Source: Mucilaginibacter sp. PAMC 26640 (GTDB lineage: Bacteria; Bacteroidota; Bacteroidia; Sphingobacteriales; Sphingobacteriaceae). From it: a DNA stretch of 64,000 nucleotides. The notes beneath the pieces are model-generated. The model saw nothing but the letters and a program-made list of their open reading frames with translations. It was not told the origin of the DNA and made no database searches. The DNA lies in contig CP014773.1 of assembly GCA_001596135.1 (NCBI GenBank), forward strand, positions 3,286,001-3,350,000, given 5' to 3'. Below, in pieces: positions 1-8,367 of the stretch (its first letter is position 1; every line of letters begins with the position of its first letter). The translations under genes and the position numbers were made by a program.

Positions 1-24
1 CACTGATAAAGGTGATTTAGTGTT

Positions 25-648
25 TTAATTGATGCTATGCTTTTTAAAGCTGCAGAACAGAAAGTTTTGTTTGGTTTTAAAAGGGGTGATATGATCTTCA
101 TTGATACACCTGATCTTTTTAAAACCTTTTTTCAACTGGCTTTGTAATTGTCCTTCGGTGTATTGTTTAATGGGTAATCCGCTGCATTTGTCCGGCCCGT
201 TTTCAGAAAATGTGCCAACCACCCTATAGTTATTGATTGACCTGCCCGCAATTTGCAGGTAAGCAGCGATCTGGCTTTTGCTGGTCAGGAAATGAAAAGT
301 TGCCCGATCATGCCAAAGGTCAAAATGATCGTTTGTTTTAAATTCGGTTATGTGAGAGACCACCCATTTAACCAGATTGCTTTTTTCGCCAAGCCTGGCT
401 TTCGCCTTATCAATCGCCGCTGCCGAAACATCCAAACCGGTAATGTTCTCAAAGCCCTCCTGTAAAAGAAAATCTACCAGTTTGCTATCGCCCCCGCCAA
501 TGTCGATAATGCTGGCATTTTTGGATAAGGCAAACTGGCGAATGAAATCCAAGGATGTCTGAGGAACTGCCTGCGTCCAGCTTACCTGGTCTGAAGTTTT
601 ATTGGAATAAACATCATCCCAGTGAGCTTTTTGATTACCTTCATACAT
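25..648 (-). CDS. Class I SAM-dependent methyltransferase
   Basis: A 207-residue protein with the Rossmann-fold SAM-binding signature IDIGGGDS at about residues 48-55, followed by a second acidic motif (GLDVS) about 20 residues later that normally holds the ribose hydroxyls. The N-terminus (HWDDVYSNK) is the usual opening of small Methyltransf_11/25-type enzymes. The substrate cannot be read from the sequence. No membrane segment or signal peptide is visible, so it is cytoplasmic. It stands alone on the minus strand and the next gene upstream is a broken reading frame on the other strand. Family assignment is firm; the specific reaction is unknown. Confidence 0.85.
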   Translation of the reverse strand: MYEGNQKAHWDDVYSNKTSDQVSWTQAVPQTSLDFIRQFALSKNASIIDIGGGDSKLVDFLLQEGFENITGLDVSAAAIDKAKARLGEKSNLVKWVVSHITEFKTNDHFDLWHDRATFHFLTSKSQIAAYLQIAGRSINNYRVVGTFSENGPDKCSGLPIKQYTEGQLQSQLKKGFKKIRCINEDHITPFKTKQNFLFCSFKKHSIN

Positions 649-719
649 AAAATCTGATCTTTATATTAATGGTCATCATCATATGTACCAAATGAGCAAT
701 AAAATATAGTTTAAAAATT

Positions 720-1060
720 GTGGCTGCTATTATCGCCTTAGTTCCGATTGTCTTGATATTAAAGTCCGCTAAAGGGATGATCAAAAGACAGCCGGAGTTG
801 GTACTCGAAAATGAGGGGTTTTATACTGAAGAGACAGGTTTTCTTAATTGGGATTTAATCTTTAATGAAAAAGTGACCCGGGCACATGAGGGAAAAAGAG
901 AGGTTAGGTTTACTTTCAGCTTTCGGTGGTAGAAAATCCGACAACGAAAAAGATCGCTACCAAAGTGCTTATTCAGGGGAATATCAAGGATCTAAAAACA
1001 GACGGCTGGAAGACTTTTGTTGGTGTTTTAAAGAACGTTTTTGTAAAGGCATTCCGGTAG
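720..1060 (+). pseudogene. Frameshifted remnant of a small membrane-associated protein
   Basis: The frame starting with GTG at 720 encodes a hydrophobic stretch (IIALVPIVLIL) and a soluble part, and stops at 930-932. The neighbouring frame continues sensibly from about 920 to the stop at 1058-1060 (LSVVENPTTKKIATKVLIQG, then a tail ending VLKNVFVKAF). Joining the two by one frameshift near 915-922 gives one protein of about 115 residues. It resembles the C-terminal half of small membrane proteins with an N-terminal membrane anchor, possibly the STM3941 type, but that is a weak guess. The N-terminus also looks shortened, since only one hydrophobic segment remains. Probably not functional. Confidence 0.5.
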
Positions 1061-1270
1061 GGTATTGACGGTGAGGTAAACAATTAATTGAACCAGTGTG
1101 TCAAACTAATAGTGATTTGAAATGCGACAAGACATTGGTTTCGTAATTTAGCGGTGTAAGAACCAACTTTAGTCGCGGTATCTTCATTCGGAACTCTTCG
1201 GCAAAATGATTTAACAAAGAATCAGAATTATTTTCTTCTGCTATTGCTAATTTAACGTCTGAATATACTT

Positions 1271-2275
1271 TTACAAGGTGATGTAAAATTTAGATCCCTC
1301 ACCAACAGTACTTTTAAACTCAATTCTTCCCTCATGACGTTCAATACATTCTTTGGTGAAGCTAAGGCCTAAACCGGTAGACGGTTCTCCGTTGGTGCCT
1401 ATTCTTTGAGCACTGGTGAATTTATTAAATATCTTGGATTGCATATTTTCAGGTATGCCTATCCCCGCATCTACTATTTTTAATATAATATGTTCGTTTT
1501 CCACTTTCGTAGAAACTTTGATGATCGATCCAGGAAGGGAGAATTTAATAGCATTCGACATTACATTATGGACCGCCCGCTTAATTTGCTTCTGATCGAT
1601 TAAACGAACAAAAGGAGTATTACAAATTTCAGATTTTACCTGAATATCTTTAAGCAGGCACAAGCCGTTCTGGGCGTGTATGCACTCCTTGAAAAAATCA
1701 TTCATTTCTGTTGGCTCCAGGTTTAAAGGTTTGTTTTCATCAAGTTCAACAAACAACAAGTCTTCTAAGATATCCATTGCATGATCTGCTGATTGGTTGG
1801 TTAATCTTAACAAATTGTTCTTTTCCTCTTCATCTATCGGTTCACCTAAAAGAACAATAAGTCCCTGTATGTTAGCTATGGGGTTGCGAATATCATGGAT
1901 AACCTTTTGGTAGTTTTGCTTTGCTTCGTTGTTTAAAACAATAAGCCTATCGGTAATACTCCTGACCGATATAACACCGATAAAAACCCCTAAATGAAAT
2001 ACCGGGAGATAATCACTCGCACTAAATTTCATTAGGTCATAAGTATCAAAAAGTGTCTGTCCTATCGCTGCATGTGGCTTAAGTATATCGCAATCAGCAA
2101 TAGTACCGTTTTGATTTAAACAGAAATCTTTTAAGGTAATGATACCGGTAACGATAAGATTAGCATCTTCCACTGCTACAAACCCACGTTTGACAACGCT
2201 GTCCAAAATATCAGGCATACTCTTCAAAACAGAAATTTTGTAGTAGTCCTTTTCAATAAGGTTGTCTATTTTCAT
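1271..2275 (-). CDS. CBS-domain sensor histidine kinase
   Basis: Residues 1-110 resemble a pair of CBS-type ligand-binding repeats (GFVAVEDANLIVTGIITLKD; LPVFHLGVFIGVISVRS). A HisKA domain follows with the phospho-acceptor His127 in HDIRNP, then a HATPase_c domain with the N box (NVMSNAIKF, about 237-245), G1 box (DAGIGIPE, about 269), F box (IFNKFTSAQ) and G2 box (TGLGLSF, about 300). All catalytic boxes are intact and no membrane segment is seen, so it is a soluble kinase, perhaps sensing an adenine nucleotide through the CBS part (family knowledge plus inference). Its ATG overlaps the stop of the desaturase gene by four bases, so the two are translationally coupled. No response regulator is adjacent. 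Confidence 0.85.
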   Translation of the reverse strand: MKIDNLIEKDYYKISVLKSMPDILDSVVKRGFVAVEDANLIVTGIITLKDFCLNQNGTIADCDILKPHAAIGQTLFDTYDLMKFSASDYLPVFHLGVFIGVISVRSITDRLIVLNNEAKQNYQKVIHDIRNPIANIQGLIVLLGEPIDEEEKNNLLRLTNQSADHAMDILEDLLFVELDENKPLNLEPTEMNDFFKECIHAQNGLCLLKDIQVKSEICNTPFVRLIDQKQIKRAVHNVMSNAIKFSLPGSIIKVSTKVENEHIILKIVDAGIGIPENMQSKIFNKFTSAQRIGTNGEPSTGLGLSFTKECIERHEGRIEFKSTVGEGSKFYITL

Positions 2276-3405
2276 GTCTGATAGTTTTGAGCTCTCACAT
2301 TGTGTGATTGTACTTTGGTATCTTGATTTTCGCTAAGGTATGCTATTTTGTTCCCATCTATTTTTTTAATCCCTAAATTTCTGCTTTCCAGATACGGGTT
2401 ATGATAGTGCTTATAAAATTGCTTTTTGTAATCTTTGTAACTGCTAACAGCACCTAATGCATTCATCATTTTGATATAGTACCAGGCCAGGTCGAATTGG
2501 TACGGCCTAAAACCACTACGCGCACTTTTAGGGTATAAATGATGATTATTATGCCATTCGCCGGCAACTAAGCCAGGCCATAACTGATTAATAGATTTGT
2601 CTTTTTGACTAAAATCAATGCCCTCCCGCTGGTTGTCCTGCCCTTTGGCATGACCCTCATAATTGAAAGTACGCACACCAACTGCCCAGAAACCCGCTGC
2701 GCCGAAAAGGCTGCAAGCCAGCGCATGGCCGCCCATCAAATAGAAAGCTAAATACCAGAATGACCAGTTCAATATCCATGAAGTTATTGCAGCAATTGGC
2801 TTTACATAAGAGCCCCATTTTTGATATTGGGCAAAGCTATTGCCCAATACGCCTGTATGCTGCATGAGCAGCCTCACGCGGTTGTAATCTGCTTCACTTA
2901 AGTTTTTAGCTATAGGCTGATGATTCACATCAGCTAAAAAGCAATATAGAAATCCCGCTTGTGCATTATAGGGATCGCCCGGCTTGTCAGATTTTGCATG
3001 GTGAACATGGTGCGAGATCACATATATTTCTTCTGGTATCACACTTAGCGTTAGATTTTGCGTAACAACGCGCCAAAATGGATTACTAAATTTATACGCG
3101 CCATGCGTACAATACCGATGGTGCCAAATAGTACCGTGTGTACCCATGATGATCATGCTGTAGACAAATGCAGCCAGGAACGTCCACCAACTTAAGAAGT
3201 AGAACAAGAATACGACGAAAAATGGAATGAGGCAAATAACCTTAAACCAGCTAAAAAAAGGAAGCCAGTTCTTTCGGTCTTTAAATACATTCAACCTTGA
3301 AAAGAACTCCCGAAATATTTGGGAAGTAGTAGGCTTAATCAACTTACCCTTGGAATCCTGCCAACCGTATGATGGGCTTTGCAATACATGATCTAAAAAT
3401 GGCAT
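2272..3405 (-). CDS. Membrane fatty-acid (acyl-CoA/acyl-lipid) desaturase
   Basis: Integral-membrane diiron desaturase of 377 residues that introduces a double bond in acyl chains. The three histidine boxes are clear: HGTIWHHRYCTHG near residues 90-102, SHHVHHAKSD near 131-140 and GEWHNNHH near 282-289. Hydrophobic segments lie around 52-88 and 200-240, as usual for the stearoyl-CoA/delta-9 desaturase family. The regiospecificity cannot be told. The gene overlaps the following histidine kinase by ATGA, which suggests that membrane fluidity or lipid state and signalling are co-expressed (inference). Confidence 0.9.
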   Translation of the reverse strand: MPFLDHVLQSPSYGWQDSKGKLIKPTTSQIFREFFSRLNVFKDRKNWLPFFSWFKVICLIPFFVVFLFYFLSWWTFLAAFVYSMIIMGTHGTIWHHRYCTHGAYKFSNPFWRVVTQNLTLSVIPEEIYVISHHVHHAKSDKPGDPYNAQAGFLYCFLADVNHQPIAKNLSEADYNRVRLLMQHTGVLGNSFAQYQKWGSYVKPIAAITSWILNWSFWYLAFYLMGGHALACSLFGAAGFWAVGVRTFNYEGHAKGQDNQREGIDFSQKDKSINQLWPGLVAGEWHNNHHLYPKSARSGFRPYQFDLAWYYIKMMNALGAVSSYKDYKKQFYKHYHNPYLESRNLGIKKIDGNKIAYLSENQDTKVQSHNVRAQNYQT

Positions 3406-3743
3406 GGCATCAAATTTAAAACTGTTAAATTTTTAATTAAATCCTTATCGTATGTCAAATCGAATCGCAATTATAATAACCGTCAGAAATAAAAAAAAAT
3501 TGATTTTAAATTTTTTGGTGTGGTAATCAGTCACAATACGGAAGTATTAAGGAAGGAGTTTTACAAGATCAGCTTAGCTTCTGTAAGCCATTTACATAAT
3601 CACTCTAAAATCAGATACCCTTATGCTGGCAAGTTCTTTTTTACTTTCAAGCAGATAATCATTAAAAGGTTTATGGTGTTACAAAGCAAATATTAATTAC
3701 TAATAGCCAGCCTAAATTTTATTTTCGAAACTATTGTTCAGTG

Positions 3744-4820
3744 TTATTGTGCTTTTAAGTACACCTGGAATTCAGACCCTTTACTTAACTCGCTTTTCAA
3801 GACTATTTTCCCTCCGGAATTAGTCACTATCTCATTGACTAAATACAAACCGATCCAGGAACCTTCCACTGTATTTTCAACTCTGGTATATTTTGAAAAT
3901 ACTTCTTTGTGTTTGCTCTCCGCTATGCCTATGCCGTTATCCTTTACTGTAATAACCACATAGTTTTTTTCCTTCTTCGTTTTTATCGATATTTCGGGAA
4001 GCTGATCAGGAGTATGAAATTTGATGGCGTTATTGACAAGGTTGTAAACTATACTTCGCAATTTTCTTCTTGAATATAATAGCTGGGATATCTTAATATC
4101 AGTTTTTATTATTGCGCCGGATTCCATAATTGTTCCAGCCAGCGTTAGCCTTACATCTTCAAGGATATTTTCAAAATCTAAAAGTTCTTCTTCTGCTTTA
4201 TATTTATCCTTTAGCTTTCCTGCATCGGTCAGTTCTGTTATGATGACTTGCATCTTTTTAATCGAGCTTTCCAAAATCCCAAAAAACATTAGGAATGCTT
4301 TTGACTTGTCGGTAGAAACTTTTTTAAGTTGATTAATGGTTAATAATAAGCTGGTTAGTGGGCCCTTAATATCATGTGATATCGTATCCAACAACGTTTC
4401 GTGGTCGGCAATTAGCATTTCCTGATTAACCAAATCCTTTATCCGTGCTGTTATTTCCACGAATGTGATGATTACTCCATTTGTTTTTTTAGTTTTTATA
4501 ACAACATAGGGTATGATATTCATCTGATACCACCTTAAATCCGTTGTTTGAATTTCCTTTTCAAGGATTTCGTTGCAATTAATGACCTGCTCTATGTTTT
4601 CTACGATGGTTGGAAAACGAAAATTATCTTTGATGTCATCTATATTCTTACCAACATCCTCTATTTTTAAAGAAAATTGCTTCATCGCCGGAGGTGTAAA
4701 CTTTCGTAATACCAGGTTCCTATCGACAAATAATTGTGGAATGATCGTGTTTCTAAAATAGTTCTCTAACTCATCATTTAATTTGATGAGTTTTTTCATT
4801 TTCTGATCTTGATTAAGCAT
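3744..4820 (-). CDS. PAS-domain sensor histidine kinase
   Basis: The N-terminal part has the PAS-type domain found in CheB/CheR-linked kinases (FVDRNLVLRKFTPPAMKQF and the following segment). It is followed by a HisKA phospho-acceptor SHDIKGPLTSL and a HATPase_c domain with N box (NLVNNAIKF) and G1 box (DNGIGIAE). The G2 box is GSWIGLYLV, lacking the middle glycine of the canonical GxGLGL. I chose the ATG at 4818-4820 (MLNQDQKMKK), because the 26 residues added by the earlier ATG at 4896-4898 do not look like part of the domain; the longer form is possible. No membrane segment. No partner response regulator nearby. Confidence 0.8.
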   Translation of the reverse strand: MLNQDQKMKKLIKLNDELENYFRNTIIPQLFVDRNLVLRKFTPPAMKQFSLKIEDVGKNIDDIKDNFRFPTIVENIEQVINCNEILEKEIQTTDLRWYQMNIIPYVVIKTKKTNGVIITFVEITARIKDLVNQEMLIADHETLLDTISHDIKGPLTSLLLTINQLKKVSTDKSKAFLMFFGILESSIKKMQVIITELTDAGKLKDKYKAEEELLDFENILEDVRLTLAGTIMESGAIIKTDIKISQLLYSRRKLRSIVYNLVNNAIKFHTPDQLPEISIKTKKEKNYVVITVKDNGIGIAESKHKEVFSKYTRVENTVEGSWIGLYLVNEIVTNSGGKIVLKSELSKGSEFQVYLKAQ

Positions 4821-4914
4821 AGTATCGGAATAATTCTTAAAAAAAATAGCTTTTCGGACTAATAAGTTAAACGATAAACTACCACAAACCGGAATCATTA
4901 CAATAAAGCCCTAC

Positions 4915-5160
4915 TTATTCTTTGTAATGCTCTATTGTATCGCTTGAACGCTTATGCGCCCTATTTGGGTCGTCTCCTGCCTCACGGAAAGCCCGCCGCT
5001 GACGGAGCAAATCCCAATACTGGTCAAGTTCAGACTTAACTGCGTGGATATCCTTTATATCCTGATCAGATAAATCAGTTTTGGCATACAGCATTTCTTC
5101 CTTTTCAGTCAGCTGCCTTATATGTGTAAGGACACTGTTATCTTCTTTATTATCGTTCAT
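4915..5160 (-). CDS. DUF2630 family small protein
   Basis: An 81-residue charged helical protein. The pattern of the DUF2630 family is recognisable: ILTHIRQL-like start (VLTHIRQLTEKEEMLY), a central helix ending in LDQYWDLLRQRRAFREAG, and a DPNRAHKR-type tail ending with an EHY motif. The molecular role of the family is not known. It lies immediately upstream of the PAS histidine kinase on the same strand and could be co-transcribed with it. Confidence 0.8.
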   Translation of the reverse strand: MNDNKEDNSVLTHIRQLTEKEEMLYAKTDLSDQDIKDIHAVKSELDQYWDLLRQRRAFREAGDDPNRAHKRSSDTIEHYKE

Positions 5161-5235
5161 ATCGGTCTATTAATAAAATTTAAAAAACACAAATCATAAT
5201 TTAGTGCGATTTGGCTAAACCAAAACTTAAAAATC

Positions 5236-5532
5236 CTAACTGGACTTCTCGTTTAGAAAAGCGATAAGGTGCTGTTCAAGTAAATCCGTGTTGTATTCAC
5301 TATTATCGCCGTTATTTGATAACTCAATTTCATTTTCATTAACGATAATTGTAAATACCGTACCCTCAATGATTTCGGGAAAAGAAACATTAATTACGTC
5401 GTAAACGTGTGCGAACTCTACGCTTAAACTCGAACTAAGTTTGGAATTGATCTCATCTGTAAAATCATTTTTTAAAATATGGTAAAGTTCCTCGGGACTT
5501 AGAGGATGTACATTTTTGATTGTTGTCATCAT
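5236..5532 (-). CDS. Hypothetical protein, acidic, 98 residues
   Basis: I do not recognise a family. The product is soluble, acidic and has alternating beta/alpha character, with a central hydrophobic strand (GTVFTIIVNENEIEL) and a helical C-terminus (LLEQHLIAFLNEK). It lies in a run of small minus-strand genes with short gaps and shows no signal peptide. The second Met (MTTIKN) could be the true start. Coding potential is moderate. Confidence 0.5.
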   Translation of the reverse strand: MMTTIKNVHPLSPEELYHILKNDFTDEINSKLSSSLSVEFAHVYDVINVSFPEIIEGTVFTIIVNENEIELSNNGDNSEYNTDLLEQHLIAFLNEKSS

Positions 5533-5569
5533 TAAATTTTTAAGAAGGTGTTTAAGAAAGGCATTAAGC

Positions 5570-5851
5570 CTACGTCAAAATGAGCCGGGTAAGTGGTTGA
5601 AGGGTCTTAAGCGATTCGCTAATTGATAGTGACTGTATACACATAACAATTTTTGGGAGATTTGTTTCGCCAGTACTAAAAATAATGGTAGAATCACGTT
5701 TTATTATATAATGAATTACATCGCCCATTATAGTGTAAACAGTGAGGCGATCACCACTGTTATTTCTGACGGATAAATACCGGCTGGTGTCACGGCCTGT
5801 GGTTCGCTGTTGAATCTCGGTTATAACCACACCATAGAAACGCTCTCTCAA
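5570..5851 (-). CDS. Hypothetical protein, 93 residues
   Basis: Unrecognised basic protein with predicted beta strands (YGVVITEIQQ; GDRLTVYTIMGDVIHYIIK). It is the first gene of the minus-strand run that starts at 5851, divergent from the broken gene at 5940. No signal peptide, no obvious catalytic motif. Real coding status is likely but not certain. Confidence 0.45.
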   Translation of the reverse strand: MRERFYGVVITEIQQRTTGRDTSRYLSVRNNSGDRLTVYTIMGDVIHYIIKRDSTIIFSTGETNLPKIVMCIQSLSISESLKTLQPLTRLILT

Positions 5852-5939
5852 TAACTTAATTAAAAACTAATATAAACGCTGTTTTATTTTCGGATTAATC
5901 ATCTTAATAAAATCATCCTATATTTTATAATTTCACCTG

Positions 5940-6961
5940 ATGCCAGTACAATTGAATATAAGCCGTGAAGAGTTACATGACTTGCTTTGGTCAAAGCCAC
6001 TTAGTTTCGCAGCTGCGGAATGTCAAGTATCGATGCCTGTTCTTCGTCAGGTTTGCCTGGATCATGATATCCCGCTGCCGTGGGGTGGTTTTAAGCCCAC
6101 TAAAAAACTAGCGACCGTAAAACGTTATCGCCACGTGCAGGCTTTAATTTCCCTTTAGCTGTTGCTAACGCTGTAAATTCACTACATTTTCCTGATGAAA
6201 CACCAGCGTCGTTTCAACTCCCACTAAAATTGTCCAGCCCCGATTCATTAGTCGCTGCTGCTAAAAGTGAAGTTACTGAAGATTACCATTTTTATCGTAT
6301 GCCTCATATGCTCCGTGCCGGGCATGGACAATTAGCAATCCGTGCTTCTAAAGATAATTTTGACCGGGCATTGAGAATCATGGACATATTGATTAAAGCC
6401 TGGCGAAAGAGGGGCTACCGCATAGTTAATCAAGATAAAGAAACTACTATTTATTTGCGCGAAGTGACACAGCATGTAAGTATACGCGAAACCACCACAG
6501 TAGAACCGGCTGAAGAAAAGTACGGTAGCCAAATACACACCGCTACTGGGTAGCTTGCATTTAAGATGAAAGGTTGGCTTGACCGGGAATGGAAAGACGG
6601 CAAAGTGCCGTTGGAAAATTACATCAAAGAAATTCTCGATCACATGGAAATTTCTGCCCGCGATCTTGAAAAAAGTTGGGCGAAGAGAACGGCAAGGGAA
6701 CAAATCGAAGCAAAGGAGCGACAGGCCGAGGCTCAACGCATTAAAGAAAACGCCGAAGAGTCTGCAGTATTTGAATCACTTTTACAAGAGGCTCAAAGGT
6801 GGAACCAGCTGCAAATATTAGATAAATATTTAGACGCGCTTCGCCAAGAAGCTCCCCGCAATGCCGCATTCGAACAATGGCTGCAATGGGCGCGTCACCG
6901 CCGCCGCTTGTTCGACCCCATAAAGCAGCGAATAGCTGACCAAGGCTACAAAAAATTTTAG
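5940..6961 (+). pseudogene. Broken gene: helical protein with N-terminal HTH-like segment
   Basis: Three open stretches belong to one ancestral gene. 5940-6158 begins ISREELHDLLWSKPLSFAAA, the N-terminal pattern of a family of large hypothetical proteins that open with a REELYELVWS-type helix-turn-helix-like segment. Near 6150 a single-base frameshift moves the reading to the frame of 6230-6553 (FDRALRIMDILIKAWRKRGY). An in-frame amber TAG at 6551-6553 then separates this from 6566-6961 (WLDREWKDGKVPLENYI, a charged coiled coil, and WLQWARHRRRLFDP at the end). Order and content match the family, whose function is unknown. Two independent lesions make a sequencing error an unlikely full explanation. 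Confidence 0.7.
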
Positions 6962-7340
6962 AGATCGTTTAGCGGTACCATTTGGGTATTAATTCTATCA
7001 TTTCACTTTACAAATAATTAGTAGGACAACAAGTTTTCTACAAGACAAAACAAGTTAGTTTCATAGATAATATAATAAAAGGATCAAAATTTTTGATATT
7101 TATCCGCTACTGAAAATCCATAACTGCTTGATAATTTGCAAAGAAGTACCTTCTGGATGCAAAAGTATTAGTGAGTTTTACTTTCAGTAAATATTTTGGC
7201 AAAAGAATTCTTTTTGTAGAACAGTCAATCGGCAGCGGCTGCGCATATAATAACAAAAAGCTAAAGATCAAGCTAACGTATCGATGCATGACCGATAAGT
7301 AAAACAAAGATATTATGTCCGGGCATTGTGATTATTGTGA
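6962..7340. other. Intergenic region without recognisable gene
   Basis: AT-rich DNA between the broken gene and the ATPase gene. I see no RNA gene, strong hairpin or convincing reading frame in it; the 66-codon minus-strand frame inside has atypical composition and no family resemblance. The promoter-like box just downstream is listed separately. Confidence 0.4.
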
Positions 7341-7348
7341 TATATTTG
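7341..7348 (+). promoter_or_regulatory. Bacteroidota -7 box upstream of ietA
   Basis: TATATTTG fits the Bacteroidota -7 consensus TAnnTTTG and ends 23 bases before the ATG at 7372. No clear TTTG -33 box is present at the usual 17-20 base spacing, so this is a probable but unproven promoter for the ATPase/subtilase pair. Confidence 0.4.
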
Positions 7349-7371
7349 TATTTTAGAATTTCCTTGCTGCC

Positions 7372-8367
7372 ATGAACCAAGACCTGCTAGTACGCCTTTT
7401 TCGCTCTATTGATGGTGAACATACCGACGATATCGTTTTGGTCGCGGAATCCATTATCGATGCAGAAAGACAAAAAGGACATGGAAAATTAGCCGACAGG
7501 TTGAAGGGTATCCTTACCAAAAACATCAAGACCAACCAATCCTTCAAAGGGGAACTCAGAAATATTTTTGGTAACTCCATATTGATACCGACCGATAAAC
7601 GCAGCAATATTCCTTTGGCGATTCAGGTCGGTAGGGATGAATTAAGGCATGAGATGATCCTATCAGCGTCGGTTGAAGAAAAGATTGAACGGATTGAAAA
7701 GGAATTTCTGGCCCGTGAACGTTTGGCTCATTTCGGATTAAGTCCCCGGAGACGCATACTGTTGCATGGATATCCCGGCTGCGGTAAGAGCATGAGTGCG
7801 GAGCGTATTGCTTGGAATATAGGCCTGCCATTTCTAAAAGTTAAATTTGAGGCGGTAGTTTCCTCTTATTTGGGAGAGTCTGCTAGTAATTTATCTAAGC
7901 TTTTTGACGCAATCAAAACTTTCCCATGTGTTCTTTTACTGGACGAATTCGATTTCATTGCCAAATCTCGCGATGGCAAACAGGATATCGGCGAAATGCA
8001 TCGGGTAGTCAATATCCTGTTGAACGTTTTAGAAGATTTTAATGGACCTGGATTGATCATTGCGACAACCAATCTTGAAGGCACGATAGATAAGGCTATC
8101 TTTCGAAGATTCGATGATATTATCGAGCTTCCAAAGCCTGGTGCCACTGAAATACAAAGAATATTAAGGTCCACACTCTCATCCATTAAAACAGACAAAG
8201 ATGTTAATTGGGACCGCATCGCAGAAAAGCTGCAGGGTTTTTCATCAGCACTGGTCGTTAAAATCGCGACCGACGCAGCAAAGTTTTCTGTTATTCAGGG
8301 AGATGGCATTATCAAATCAAAGTATTTTGATCAATCCCTTGCAGAGAATCAACTGTACAATAAATAA
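7372..8367 (+). CDS. ietA: AAA+ ATPase of an IetAS-type defence pair
   Basis: A 331-residue AAA+ protein. After a helical N-terminal region it has Walker A GYPGCGKS (residues 133-140), Walker B VLLLDEFDF (D191, E192), sensor 1 IIATTN and a conserved arginine pair in AIFRRFD. Its stop codon overlaps the start of a subtilisin-like protease gene by one base, so translation is coupled. An AAA ATPase next to a large subtilase is the composition of the IetA/IetS pair, first described as a plasmid-stability toxin-antitoxin-like locus and later reported as an anti-phage system (established knowledge). The ATPase is thought to control the protease. The symbol rests on gene pairing and domains, not on an alignment. 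Confidence 0.8.
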   Translation: MNQDLLVRLFRSIDGEHTDDIVLVAESIIDAERQKGHGKLADRLKGILTKNIKTNQSFKGELRNIFGNSILIPTDKRSNIPLAIQVGRDELRHEMILSASVEEKIERIEKEFLARERLAHFGLSPRRRILLHGYPGCGKSMSAERIAWNIGLPFLKVKFEAVVSSYLGESASNLSKLFDAIKTFPCVLLLDEFDFIAKSRDGKQDIGEMHRVVNILLNVLEDFNGPGLIIATTNLEGTIDKAIFRRFDDIIELPKPGATEIQRILRSTLSSIKTDKDVNWDRIAEKLQGFSSALVVKIATDAAKFSVIQGDGIIKSKYFDQSLAENQLYNK

